From: an uncultured Gemmatimonadales bacterium
GTDB taxonomy: Bacteria; Gemmatimonadota; Gemmatimonadetes; Gemmatimonadales; GWC2-71-9
Assembly: GCA_947259405.1 (NCBI GenBank)
Contig: CAMYLY010000006.1
Span: 160,296 to 195,176 of the forward strand
Direction of reading: 5' to 3'
DNA: 34,881 nt
The notes beneath the pieces were generated by a model. It was not told where the DNA came from and ran no database searches. It saw nothing but the letters and a program-made list of their open reading frames with translations. A program made the position numbers and the translations under genes. Shown here one piece after another: positions 19,096-28,506 of the stretch; position 1 is the stretch's first letter, and every line of letters begins with the position of its first letter.

Positions 19096-19754
19096 ACCAG
19101 CGCCTGTTCCTTCCGGTCGTCTTTGCCCTGGCTCCCGTCGCCGCCGCGACCGGGCAGGAGATCGTCGTGGGCCGGCTCCACTACGACGGCGGGGGAGATT
19201 GGTATGCCAATCCCTCTAGTCTCCCCAACCTCATCGAGGCGATCAACGAGCGCACGGCTATCCACGTATTCCCTCGTGAGCGCGTGGTCCGCCTGACCGA
19301 CCCCGAACTGTGGGACGTGCCGTTCTTGCACATGACCGGACATGGAAACATCAGCTTCACCGAGAACGAGGCGCGCATCCTGCGCCGGTATCTCGAGGGC
19401 GGCGGGTTTCTGCATGCGGACGACAACTACGGAATGGATGAATCGTTTCGCCGTGAACTCGCACGCGTGTTTCCGGACCGCGCGCTCGTCGAAGTGCCGG
19501 TCGATCACCCTGTGTACCACGTGATCTACGATCTGCCCACCGGGCTCCCGAAGGTTCATGAACACGATGGCGAGCCCGCGGCCGGCCTCGGCATCTTCAT
19601 TGGAGATCGGCTTGTCGTGTACTACTCATACCAGAGCGACATCGGTGACGGGTGGGAAGACGCCGACGTGCACGACGACCCGAACGACTTGCGGGAGACG
19701 GCGCTGCAAATGGGAGTGAACTTGTTCGTCTACGCGGTGACGGCGGCTCGATGA
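19092..19754 (+). CDS. DUF4159 protein, secreted
   Basis: 220 residues with a Sec-type signal peptide (about 1-22, ending near ATGQE), so periplasmic or exported. The core is DUF4159-like: VGRLHYDGGGDWYANP, LWDVPFLHMTGHGNISFT, RYLEGGGFLHADDNYGMDESFRREL, VPVDHPVYH, and GLGIFIGDRLVVYYSYQSDIGDGWED. The layout matches the glutamine-amidotransferase-like fold of the family, but no nucleophile Cys is present, so an enzyme is not implied. GTG start overlapping rsmI; ATGA overlap with the following gene. DUF4159 proteins often sit beside MoxR/DUF58/BatA-type clusters, none of which is in this window. Confidence 0.88.
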   Translation: MNQRLFLPVVFALAPVAAATGQEIVVGRLHYDGGGDWYANPSSLPNLIEAINERTAIHVFPRERVVRLTDPELWDVPFLHMTGHGNISFTENEARILRRYLEGGGFLHADDNYGMDESFRRELARVFPDRALVEVPVDHPVYHVIYDLPTGLPKVHEHDGEPAAGLGIFIGDRLVVYYSYQSDIGDGWEDADVHDDPNDLRETALQMGVNLFVYAVTAAR

Positions 19755-22700
19755 CTGAGACGCGTCAATGGCTCGAAGCGCGACGAGCGGGGTTGGCACG
19801 CCAGCTCGGCGGAGCCACAGTCATGTGGACCGCCGGTTTTGTCGTGCTTGCCGGCGCCCTGGGTGTGACCTTGGCCCGCGTCGGCCTCTACCAGGCGTTT
19901 CCCGTCGCCGCCGTTGCGGTATGGATCCTGGGACTCGGTGTCGTGGCGTGGGGTGCCATCCAGTTACGGGCGACCGTGGCCCGCGTCGGGGTGCCGGTGC
20001 TGGCAGAGGCGGTGGAGGATGGCGGCGGGAAGCGTCGTGGTGCCGTGCGGGGGTTGGCGGATTGGAGTCCGAGGCCGGGCTTGAGTGACGCGCTCGCGAG
20101 GGCGGCCGATCGGAGAATGGCGAGCTGGCTTGCCGAGCAGGGAGAGGGATCGCTGGCGACCGAACGCTCGCGCGCGCGGCGGTCGCTGACCAGGAGTGCG
20201 GGATGGTTCATGCTGAGCCTGGTCGTCTTCCTCGCCGCGGGTCCGGCGCTCCCCGCGAGCGCGTCATTCTGGAAACCGCTGGATGCCATTCGGCGGAGCC
20301 GGATGCCAGTTTCCGTGACGGTCGACCGCGCGCAGGTTCGTCGCGGTGAGCGCGTCACCGTTTTTGTGTCGGCTCCGGGCCGACGTGAGGCGAGCCTTTG
20401 GGTGCGGGCTCCCGGAGAAGCCTGGAGTCCGCAGAGCTTGGGCTTGGACACGGCAGGTCGAGCTCGTGTCACGTTGGGACCACTCGAGAGCGATCGCTTC
20501 ATCCGCGCCGAGGCGCGAGGTGGCGAATCGGACGTGCTCCACATCGAAGTCGAACTGCCGGCGCTGCTCTCCGACCTCGAACTCCTCTTGCGCTACCCGG
20601 CGTACATCGATCGTCCGGACGAGCCGTTGGCAACCGGGGACGACGTGCTCCCACTGCCGGTCGGCTCGCGGATCGTGACAGACGGACAGGCAACGATCGA
20701 TGTCTCGCAGGCCGCGTGGGCGGCGCCCACCGACACGGTCAGTCTGGAAATCGACGGGAGCGCGTTTTCCGGGGTGCTTCCCGTGCGTCGCAGTGGTCGG
20801 TACGAGCTTACCATCGTGACCGAAGCTGGTGGCTCCTTGGACGAGGCGCCACCGGTGCTCGTTATCCTCGCCGTTGCCGACTCCGCACCGACGGTGAGCG
20901 TCCCCGTCCCGGGCGCGGATACGGTAGCGCCGATCTCGCTCCGGCAGCCGTTGCTCGTCGACGCGAGAGATGACCACGGGCTCACCGGGCTCGAACTGAT
21001 CAGTTGGCGCGCCAACCGGTTCGGCGAGCGTGATCCAGAACAAATCCTGACGATTCCACTTCCAGGAGAGGGAACCGACCGAGCCGTCGTACAGTCGCTG
21101 CTCGATCTCAACGAGCGCGGGTTCCTGCCGGGTGACACGGCGTACTTCAAAGTCCGCGCGTTCGACAACGGGCCGGCACGGCAATCCGGTGAAAGCGACG
21201 TGTTTGCGCTTCGCCTGCCAGCGATGTCCGAGTTGCGGCGAGAACTGCGCGACGAGGCCCAAGCCCTCGGTCAGATGGCCGACTCGCTGGCCACAGCACA
21301 GGAAGAATTGGCACGTCAACTCGCGGATCTTGCCGCCGAACGGGAGCGAGGCTCTACCGATCAACTGGACTTCAACTCTGTGGAGCGGGCGCAGGAACTC
21401 CTCGACGAACAAGAGGGCACGGCGGAGCAAGCCGCCGAGATGCGCAAGGCATTGGAAGAGTTGAGCGACGCCGCGTGGTCGGCCGGTCTTACGGATCCGG
21501 AGTTCTACAAGCAGCTCGAAGAGCTACGCGAACTTCTCGCTCAGGCACTGTCCGAGGAGTTGAACGAGAGACTCGATGCGCTCCGCGAAGCGCTGAACCA
21601 GTTGGATGCCTCGGAGGTTCGGGACGCGTTGCAGGATCTCGCCGAAGCGGCACGCCGACTCCAGGAAGAACTCGAACGGAACAAAGAGTTGTACGAGCGA
21701 GCCGCGTTGGAGGGCGAGATGACGACTCTGGCGCAGGATGCCGAAGAACTCGCACAGCAGCAGCGTGAGTGGAATGACGCGGCAGGGCAAGGCGCAGATT
21801 CGACACTGGCGGCAACGGAGGAGGCGCTGGCTGCGCAGGCCGATTCGTTGGCAACGGAATTGTCGCAGATGCAGTCGGCCGTGGATTCCATGGGGGGATC
21901 GTTGCAGCAGTCGACGCAGAGTGCGCAACAGGCATCCAGTGACATGCGACAAGCGGCGCAGCAAGCTCAACAGGGCCAGTCGCCACAGGCCCAGCAGTCA
22001 GGTGAAGCGGCCAGCGAGTCACTCGACCCGCTCGGCGAAGCGCTGCAGCAAGAGCGCGACCGGATGCGAGAGCAGTGGCGACAGGAGATCATGGCGGCGA
22101 TGGACGCCGCCATGATCGAAGCGGTCGAACTGGCTCAGGAGCAAGAGTTGATTGCGCAGCAATTGCGCGCTGGTGACACTGGCGCTGAGGTGCGGGGGCA
22201 GCAGGCCGCCGTGCGTGAAGGCGTCGACAAAGTGACCGAACGCGTGCAGGACGCTGCGGGCAAAAACGCGCTCATCTCACCGCGGCTCGGCACGACGCTT
22301 GGCTTGTCGCGTCTTCGGATGAGTGAAGCGCTCGAGCAGTTGCAGCGCCCCTCGCCCAACAGTCGGGAAGCGGCCGAATCAGCGGAGCAGGCGCTGGACG
22401 CGTTGAATGCCATGGTGTATGCACTCCTGCAGACCCAAGGTGAGCTCCAGGGCGCGCAGTCGGGGTCCGGGTTACAGGAAGCGATGGAACAGCTGGCCCA
22501 GATGGCGGAGCAGCAGGGTGCCATGAACGGTGAAACCGGGAACATGATGACCATGGCGCCATCGGGTGAGCTGATGCAGCAGCTTCAGGCTATGGCCCAA
22601 CGAGAACGGTCGATCGCGCAGCAGTTGGAACGGCTCGAAGCGGGGGGCGAGGTGGGTGGCGCCGACCAAATGGCGGAAGACGCGCGCGACATCGCGCGTG

Positions 22701-22990
22701 AGTTGGAGGCTGGCCAGCTCGACCGGGAATTGGCGGAGCGGCAGGAGCGGTTGTTCCGCCGGCTGCTCGACGCGGGGCGCTCACTGCGTAACGACGAAGA
22801 GGAGCAACGCGAAGAGCGGGTGAGCGAATCAGCCGACCCATCGGTCGTGCAGATCCCGCAGAACGCCACCGTGAGGCCGGATGTGCCGCGGTATCGCGTT
22901 CCCACATGGGACCAGCTCCGGGCACTGTCGCCCGAAGCACGACGACTGATCCTCGACTACTTCCGAAGGCTCAATGAACGTCGCCCGTGA
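19751..22990 (+). CDS. Large membrane-anchored coiled-coil protein, DUF4175-like
   Basis: 1079 residues from the ATG at 19751 (ATGA overlap with DUF4159). Two hydrophobic segments at about 22-43 and 50-72 and a third at about 150-168 anchor it in the inner membrane. Then comes a beta-rich region (about 185-485) with Ig-like strands such as VTVDRAQVRRGERVTVFVSA and DDHGLTGLELISW. From about 492 onward it is almost entirely helical and coiled-coil, very rich in Gln, Glu and Ala, with a Gln/Ser-rich patch at about 716-760. This architecture matches DUF4175-type proteins of Bacteroidetes, Planctomycetes and relatives. It probably projects into the periplasm as a scaffold; the function is unknown. 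Confidence 0.85.
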   Translation: MTETRQWLEARRAGLARQLGGATVMWTAGFVVLAGALGVTLARVGLYQAFPVAAVAVWILGLGVVAWGAIQLRATVARVGVPVLAEAVEDGGGKRRGAVRGLADWSPRPGLSDALARAADRRMASWLAEQGEGSLATERSRARRSLTRSAGWFMLSLVVFLAAGPALPASASFWKPLDAIRRSRMPVSVTVDRAQVRRGERVTVFVSAPGRREASLWVRAPGEAWSPQSLGLDTAGRARVTLGPLESDRFIRAEARGGESDVLHIEVELPALLSDLELLLRYPAYIDRPDEPLATGDDVLPLPVGSRIVTDGQATIDVSQAAWAAPTDTVSLEIDGSAFSGVLPVRRSGRYELTIVTEAGGSLDEAPPVLVILAVADSAPTVSVPVPGADTVAPISLRQPLLVDARDDHGLTGLELISWRANRFGERDPEQILTIPLPGEGTDRAVVQSLLDLNERGFLPGDTAYFKVRAFDNGPARQSGESDVFALRLPAMSELRRELRDEAQALGQMADSLATAQEELARQLADLAAERERGSTDQLDFNSVERAQELLDEQEGTAEQAAEMRKALEELSDAAWSAGLTDPEFYKQLEELRELLAQALSEELNERLDALREALNQLDASEVRDALQDLAEAARRLQEELERNKELYERAALEGEMTTLAQDAEELAQQQREWNDAAGQGADSTLAATEEALAAQADSLATELSQMQSAVDSMGGSLQQSTQSAQQASSDMRQAAQQAQQGQSPQAQQSGEAASESLDPLGEALQQERDRMREQWRQEIMAAMDAAMIEAVELAQEQELIAQQLRAGDTGAEVRGQQAAVREGVDKVTERVQDAAGKNALISPRLGTTLGLSRLRMSEALEQLQRPSPNSREAAESAEQALDALNAMVYALLQTQGELQGAQSGSGLQEAMEQLAQMAEQQGAMNGETGNMMTMAPSGELMQQLQAMAQRERSIAQQLERLEAGGEVGGADQMAEDARDIARELEAGQLDRELAERQERLFRRLLDAGRSLRNDEEEQREERVSESADPSVVQIPQNATVRPDVPRYRVPTWDQLRALSPEARRLILDYFRRLNERRP

Positions 22991-24710
22991 TCTGATGGCG
23001 GTCCTGGTGGTGACACTGTCGTGGGTCCCACTTGCCACTGCACAGACGCCGACGCAACCCACCCCCCGACAGCACGAACGGGCCGGGCGGTACGAGGAAG
23101 CAGTGCGAGGTTTCGCAGTGGTGCTTGCGGAGGAACCGGCCAATTTGACCGCACTGCTTGGGCTCGAGCGCGTGCTCGGGAACCGGCTGGATCGAAGCGC
23201 CGAAGTGTGGCCGTACCTGGAACGCGCCATCAATGCGGCGCCCCAACACGAGCAGATACGCGAGATCGCGTTTCGCATCGCGAGCACGGCCTTCGGACCT
23301 GACAGCATTCCGGGGGTGGTGGAGCGATGGACGGCGGCACTTCCGCTCAGCGCGACCCCCTACCGGCAGTACGCGTTTTGGCTGGCCGACGCCGGCGACC
23401 TCGAACGCGCGCTTGCCGTGTTGGATGAGGGTGACGATCGCATCACCGACGCCCGATTATCCCAATACCGCGCGCAGATCCTGATACGGGCCGGTGATTG
23501 GCTTGCCGCTGCGTCCCATTGGCGGCGCGCGGTGGACTTGGACCCAGCCTTTGCGCAGACCGCCGGCGCGTCGCTCTCCCGTTCGCCGCCCGTCCACCGT
23601 GAGGCCATCCTGCAAACCGTGCTGGGTGTCAGACCGTCGACTGCAGGCCGGCTGCTCAGCGCCGACCTCTTGGTGCGTTGGGGACGTCCGGAAGAAGGTT
23701 GGGCGCTGCTGGATGCGTCACTCCCACCCAACGACGATCAGGCGGCCGCCATCCTTCGCCGATTCGCGGATCGAGCGGGGCAACTCCGCACCTTGGCTGG
23801 CGCGCGAGCGCGGGGGTTTGCGTTGGAGCGACTGGCGGAACGACAGGTTGGTGGCGAAGCGGCCCGCACGCGTGTCGAAGCAGCGCGCGCCTTTGCCGAC
23901 GCTGGTGACCTGCCCGCCGCGCAACGCCTACTCAATCGATCGCGCAGTCGCACGACCGAAGCCGACGAAGCTGTGGCCACCGCGACGCTCATCCGCGTGC
24001 TCACAGATGCTGGTCAACTGGAAGACGCGGAGGAGCGGTTTCTCGAGTGGGAAACGCGACTGCGCGGCGATGATGTCGACGAACTCCGACATCGTATGGC
24101 CTGGGCGTGGATTCTCCGCCCCGAGATGGAACGGGCCGAACGGATCTTGGCGAACGACTCGTCGGTCACGGCGATGGCCATTGGTGGATGGATTGCGCTG
24201 TATCGCGGGGAGCTGGCCGCCGCGAAGGAGAACTTTGGTGCCGCGGGGCCGTCCACGCAGTCGCGCGAAGAGGCCACACGTCGCGCATCGATGCTCGTGT
24301 TGTTGCAGCGCATTCAGGCGCAGCAAGCCCCGGATTTGGGCGCAGCGCTGCTTCTGGTGGCGCAGGGTGACACCACGGCGGCCATCCCGCGGCTCGAGTC
24401 CGTCGCGCAGACGCTCCCGGCGCAGGCCGGACGGCCCGAGGTCTTTGCGCATGCCGGCCAGCTCCTACACCGCCAGCGGGATTACGAAGGAGCCATCCGT
24501 CTCTTCGACCTGGCGTTTGCCAGCGATACCACTGGCCCGAACGCGCCGGCCGCCGAGCTTGCTGTCGCGGTGGCGCTGGCCGAACTCGGTCGTGGAGACG
24601 AGGCCGTTCCCCGATTGGAGCACCTCATTCTGACGTATCAAGAGAGCGCGTTGGTGCCGCAGGCCCGACGGCTGCTGGATCGGATCAACGGGATGATTCC
24701 CAAGTCATGA
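22974..24710 (+). CDS. Secreted TPR-repeat protein
   Basis: 578 residues. Sec signal peptide (about 1-24, LATAQ), then helical repeat pairs across the whole length, with TPR-like units such as RAGRYEEAVRGFAVVLAEEPAN, LADAGDLERALAVLDEG, RAGDWLAAASHWRRAVDLDP, DAGQLEDAEERFLEW, HRQRDYEGAIRLFDLAF and ELGRGDEAVPRLEHLI. TPR arrays hold protein partners; none is identifiable from sequence. It overlaps the coiled-coil gene by 17 nt and the next gene by 4 nt. The neighbourhood suggests it works with the DUF4159 and DUF4175-like proteins in the periplasm. Confidence 0.88.
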   Translation: MNVARDLMAVLVVTLSWVPLATAQTPTQPTPRQHERAGRYEEAVRGFAVVLAEEPANLTALLGLERVLGNRLDRSAEVWPYLERAINAAPQHEQIREIAFRIASTAFGPDSIPGVVERWTAALPLSATPYRQYAFWLADAGDLERALAVLDEGDDRITDARLSQYRAQILIRAGDWLAAASHWRRAVDLDPAFAQTAGASLSRSPPVHREAILQTVLGVRPSTAGRLLSADLLVRWGRPEEGWALLDASLPPNDDQAAAILRRFADRAGQLRTLAGARARGFALERLAERQVGGEAARTRVEAARAFADAGDLPAAQRLLNRSRSRTTEADEAVATATLIRVLTDAGQLEDAEERFLEWETRLRGDDVDELRHRMAWAWILRPEMERAERILANDSSVTAMAIGGWIALYRGELAAAKENFGAAGPSTQSREEATRRASMLVLLQRIQAQQAPDLGAALLLVAQGDTTAAIPRLESVAQTLPAQAGRPEVFAHAGQLLHRQRDYEGAIRLFDLAFASDTTGPNAPAAELAVAVALAELGRGDEAVPRLEHLILTYQESALVPQARRLLDRINGMIPKS

Positions 24711-25993
24711 AGCGGCGCGAACTCCTCGGTGCGGTCGGAGTGCCGCTGGTGGCGGGTATGCGATTGCCGACTCGGGCACGTCTGCCGGCAGATCGCACGC
24801 TCTTGATCCCGATGGACGACACGCAGACGGACCATCTCAAGGCGTATGGCGTAGCCTACCGAGCGCTCGAGGGCGGCGCGACCGGGGAATGGCTGCTCAA
24901 CTTCCGCGACGGAAGCTTCCTACTGGATGACGCGCCGAGTATCCGGCGCGAGGCTGCGTTGGCCGGCGTGAATTTCGAGCAGCTCTCGGGCGGCAACGTG
25001 GTCGATGTGCGGGGAGTGATCGCCGCCAACAACATGGAGTCGGTGCTGCTGGAAAAAGCACCCAAGGTGGCTGTCTATGCCCCACCCGATGCCGCGCCGT
25101 GGGACGACGCGGTCACGATGGCCCTGCAGTATGCTGGGATCGAGTACGACACGGTGTGGGATCGGGAGGTCGTCGAAGGGAGGCTGCAGGACTACGAGTG
25201 GCTGCATCTGCACCACGAAGATTTCACGGGGCAGTATTCGAAGTTCTTCCTCTCGTTCCGAGGCTCTCCGTGGCTCGACCAAATGGTGCGGCTCTACCAG
25301 GGCATGGCGGAGTCTCTGGGCTTTCCGAACGTTCCCGCCCTCAAGAAAGACGTTGCCGGAACCATCCGCGCGTATGTCGACCGCGGCGGATTCTTGTTCG
25401 CGATGTGCACGGCCACCGAGACACTCGATTTGACCCTGGCCGCCGAACAGGTCGACATCGCAGCGCAATTCAGTGACGGATCGCCGATGGATCCGAATGC
25501 CGGCCAGCGGGTGCAGTGGGATCGTTCGTTCGCGTTTCAGGGTGCCCGTCTCGAGCACTCACCGCTCATTGCGAGTTTCTCGGACATCGACGGACACCAG
25601 GTGAACAATCCGGTGCGCCGGCAGCAGCTCGGCGCGTTCAAGCTGTTCAACTTTGCTGCCAAGATTGATCCGGTGCCGGCGATGCTCGTGCAGAATCATC
25701 GTGACGTCATCCCGGATTTCTACGGGCTGACCACGTCGTTCAATCGCGAGCGTCTCAAGCCCGACGTGACGGTTCTGGCAGACGAGCAAGGGGCGCCATG
25801 GGTCAAGTACATCCACGGCGAGTACGGAGAAGGAACGTGGACATTCCTGGGTGGCCACGATCCGGAAGACCCGCAACACCAGATCGGTGATCCTCCAACC
25901 GACCTGTCGCTGCATCCCAATTCACCGGGATACAGACTCATCCTCAATAACGTCTTGTTCCCGGCCGCGAAAAAACGCGAACTGAAGACGTGA
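24707..25993 (+). CDS. Exported GATase/ThuA-like protein, of the kind often mislabelled asparagine synthetase B
   Basis: 428 residues. The N-terminus MKRRELLGAVGVPLVAG looks like a Tat signal (twin Arg, then a moderately hydrophobic stretch). The segment LIPMDDTQTDHLKAYGVAY and EWLLNFRDGSFL belong to a family annotated in some genomes as asparagine synthetase B, but neither the AsnB synthetase domain nor an N-terminal Cys1 glutaminase is present. Instead there is a class-I amidotransferase-like Rossmann region: KVAVYAPPDA, AGIEYDTVWDREVV, and a possible nucleophile elbow FLFAMCTATETLD with Cys234. The C-terminus has GEGTWTFLGGHDPEDPQH. Activity is unproven. It overlaps both neighbours by 4 nt. 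Confidence 0.72.
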   Translation: MKRRELLGAVGVPLVAGMRLPTRARLPADRTLLIPMDDTQTDHLKAYGVAYRALEGGATGEWLLNFRDGSFLLDDAPSIRREAALAGVNFEQLSGGNVVDVRGVIAANNMESVLLEKAPKVAVYAPPDAAPWDDAVTMALQYAGIEYDTVWDREVVEGRLQDYEWLHLHHEDFTGQYSKFFLSFRGSPWLDQMVRLYQGMAESLGFPNVPALKKDVAGTIRAYVDRGGFLFAMCTATETLDLTLAAEQVDIAAQFSDGSPMDPNAGQRVQWDRSFAFQGARLEHSPLIASFSDIDGHQVNNPVRRQQLGAFKLFNFAAKIDPVPAMLVQNHRDVIPDFYGLTTSFNRERLKPDVTVLADEQGAPWVKYIHGEYGEGTWTFLGGHDPEDPQHQIGDPPTDLSLHPNSPGYRLILNNVLFPAAKKRELKT

Positions 25994-28506
25994 CCACGCT
26001 GGCAGCAGACGTCCGAGAACGGCTTGCCGAGCAGATTGCGCAGGCCGGCGGGCGTGAAGTGTCATTCGTCGGGACCGTCGATGCCGACGGAGTCGTGACC
26101 GACGTGCGAACGGTGGCGCGCGGCACGGTCGACGCCGTGCTGGCCCTCCCTGGCGTGGCGGAACGCGGTGAGCTCTTCCTCCACAACCACCCGGGCGGCG
26201 ACCTCAACCCGTCAGCGGCGGATCTCAACGTGGCCGTGCGTCTCCACGACGCTGGGATCGGGTTCGGGATCATCAACAACTCAGCGGACGAGCTGTACAT
26301 CGTCGTCGAGGTTCCCAAACCAAAGGCGTACGTCTCCATCGATGCCATCGCGACGGCGCATGAGTTGGACGAGCAGGGACGCGTCGCGCGCGCCATGGGC
26401 ACGTTTGAAGATCGGCCAAGCCAGCGTGACATGGCGGCGTTCGTGGTCGATGCCTACAACGACGGTGGGGTCGCCATCCTCGAGGCTGGAACGGGTGTCG
26501 GAAAATCGTTCGGGTATCTGGTGCCTGCGCTGACGTGGGCGCAGGCGAACGGCGAGCGTACGGTCGTTTCCACCAACACCATCAATTTGCAGGAACAACT
26601 GGTCGGCAAGGACCTTCCGATGTTGGCCAAGGCGTTGCGAGACGATGACGGCAAACAGCCAACGTTTGCGTTGCTCAAGGGGTGGAACAACTACCTGTGC
26701 ATTGCGCGCCTGAACACGACGCGGGCTGGCCAGGGGTCGCTGCTCGAACCGGAATGGCAGCCGGACCTCGACATGTTGCACGAGTGGGCCTCCACGACCA
26801 ACGACGGCTCATTGGCCGATCTGCCCGATCCTCCGGCGCCCGAAGTGTGGGACGAGGTGCGCGCTGAAGCCGATCTGTGCAGTCGCCTGGAATGCCCGCA
26901 CTTCGATCGCTGTTTCCTGTTCGAAGCCCGGCGCCGTGCGGCAGACGCGGACGTCGTGGTCGTCAATCACCACCTGCTGGCCGCGGACTTGGCGATTCGG
27001 CGCATTCAGGAAAACTGGCGCGATGCGGCGGTGCTTCCCCCATACAAGCGACTGATCCTCGACGAGGGGCACCACCTCGAAGATGTGGCTGCCCGGCACC
27101 TGGGAACACAGATCTCCTCGCGCGGCGTTCAAAGGTTGCTCTCGAGACTGGAACGGAACGGGAAAGGGCTCATTCCGACCATGTTGCTCGAGTTGCGACG
27201 TGCGGGAGACGGCGGAAGCCACGCATCAGAGGAGATTCTCCGGGACTCGGTGCTGCGTGAAGTTGGAGACGCCCGCACGCATGCGGATCGGGTCTTCACC
27301 CTGTTGGCCGAGTACCTCAAGCGGTCGGCGGCGCCGGTGCAGCGTCTCGACGACGGATTCAGCCAGGCGTCGATTTGGGAGGAAGGACTCGGTGTCGCAC
27401 TCGACAACGTACTGCGCACGTTGAACCGCGCTCGCGACGGGATCGAGGTGGTAGCCGATCAACTCCAACTTGATGACGAACCGGATAGACGGTCCGAGCT
27501 GTTACGCGAGCTTCGGGGCGTTGTCCGGCGGCTGCAGGGTGCCAGCGACGGGTTCGGCCTTACGCTCCGGCCGGCTACATCTTCGGGCACCGTCCGCTGG
27601 ATCGAACGGCGGGGCGACCGGCCAGTCGGCGGGCTGCCGTTTCCGATGGCGCTGTCAGCGGTGCCGTTGGATTTGTCGACCTTGCTGCGCGAGACGGTCT
27701 TCGACCGTGTCGAGACCATCGTGATGACCAGTGCGACGCTCTCCACGAGTGGAGGCTTCGATTTTCTGCGTTCGCGCCTCGGCCTCTCCGCGCCGCCGGA
27801 TCCGGTCAAGTACCAGGAGATCCTCCCATCGCCGTTCGACTTCGGTGAACAATGTCTGTTCGGGGTGCCGACTGATCTGCCCGACCCACGGTCCGATGAG
27901 GCGGGGCACGACCGGGCATTGGCCACCGCGTGCGTGCAACTCGCTCATGCCTCGGACGGGGGCATGTTCGTCTTGTTTACGAGCCATGCGCAGCTGCGAC
28001 GCGTGGCCAAGATGGTACGCGAGTCGATCGGCCACCGGTGGCCCCTGCTTGTGCAGGGCGAGGGGCAGCGTGATCGACTCCTGCGCCGATTTCGCGAGGC
28101 GGGGTCGGCGGTGTTGTTCGGTACCGACAGCTTCTGGGAAGGCGTGGACGTCCCAGGGCGCTCACTCCGCACCCTCGTGTTGGCGAAGCTGCCGTTTCGC
28201 GTGCCGTCGGAACCCTTGACGGCGGCGCGTCTCGAGGAGATCGAGGCCAGGGGACAGGACGGATTCCGCGAGTATTTGTTGCCGCTCGCCGCACTGAAAC
28301 TGAAGCAAGGGTTTGGGCGGCTCATTCGAGCGCGAACCGATGTTGGGGTGGTGATGTTGATGGACCCACGCATCGTGACTAAGAACTACGGGGCGATGCT
28401 CCTAGAGTCCCTCCCACCTGCCACGCGGGTGATCGGAGAGTGGGGGCACGTGCACGCAACGGTTGAGGAGTTCTTTGCCCGTCATGGGATCGGGGCCCCG
28501 GCATGA
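25990..28506 (+). CDS. JAB/RadC-like (JAMM) domain fused to a DinG/XPD-type FeS DNA helicase
   Basis: 838 residues. Residues about 20-108 form a JAB/MPN domain: Glu23 in REVSF, then HNHP (65-68), Ser75 and Asp78, matching the JAMM metalloprotease pattern HxHPx6SxxD. From about 140 it is a superfamily 2 helicase of the DinG/XPD class: Q-type RPSQRDMA (142-149), Walker A EAGTGVGKS (165-173), four cysteines at 237, 297, 302 and 308 placed like the 4Fe-4S ligands, a VVNHHLL stretch, Walker B LDEGHH (357-362), motif V GTDSFWEGVDVPG and motif VI QGFGRLIRARTD. DinG helicases unwind 5'-3' and resolve R-loops or D-loops. The exonuclease seen in some DinG proteins is absent. GTG start (GTGA overlap). 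The fusion suggests proteolysis coupled to DNA remodelling, which is inference. Confidence 0.88.
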   Translation: MTTLAADVRERLAEQIAQAGGREVSFVGTVDADGVVTDVRTVARGTVDAVLALPGVAERGELFLHNHPGGDLNPSAADLNVAVRLHDAGIGFGIINNSADELYIVVEVPKPKAYVSIDAIATAHELDEQGRVARAMGTFEDRPSQRDMAAFVVDAYNDGGVAILEAGTGVGKSFGYLVPALTWAQANGERTVVSTNTINLQEQLVGKDLPMLAKALRDDDGKQPTFALLKGWNNYLCIARLNTTRAGQGSLLEPEWQPDLDMLHEWASTTNDGSLADLPDPPAPEVWDEVRAEADLCSRLECPHFDRCFLFEARRRAADADVVVVNHHLLAADLAIRRIQENWRDAAVLPPYKRLILDEGHHLEDVAARHLGTQISSRGVQRLLSRLERNGKGLIPTMLLELRRAGDGGSHASEEILRDSVLREVGDARTHADRVFTLLAEYLKRSAAPVQRLDDGFSQASIWEEGLGVALDNVLRTLNRARDGIEVVADQLQLDDEPDRRSELLRELRGVVRRLQGASDGFGLTLRPATSSGTVRWIERRGDRPVGGLPFPMALSAVPLDLSTLLRETVFDRVETIVMTSATLSTSGGFDFLRSRLGLSAPPDPVKYQEILPSPFDFGEQCLFGVPTDLPDPRSDEAGHDRALATACVQLAHASDGGMFVLFTSHAQLRRVAKMVRESIGHRWPLLVQGEGQRDRLLRRFREAGSAVLFGTDSFWEGVDVPGRSLRTLVLAKLPFRVPSEPLTAARLEEIEARGQDGFREYLLPLAALKLKQGFGRLIRARTDVGVVMLMDPRIVTKNYGAMLLESLPPATRVIGEWGHVHATVEEFFARHGIGAPA

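Noticed and set aside
20264..21430. A 388-codon minus-strand frame inside the coiled-coil gene
   Set aside because: It mirrors the codon bias of the real gene, has no family signature, and would sit alone against a coupled operon.
24707..25993. Asparagine synthetase B
   Set aside because: There is no N-terminal glutaminase with Cys at position 2 after Met, and no ATP-pyrophosphatase domain. The label seems inherited from database annotation.
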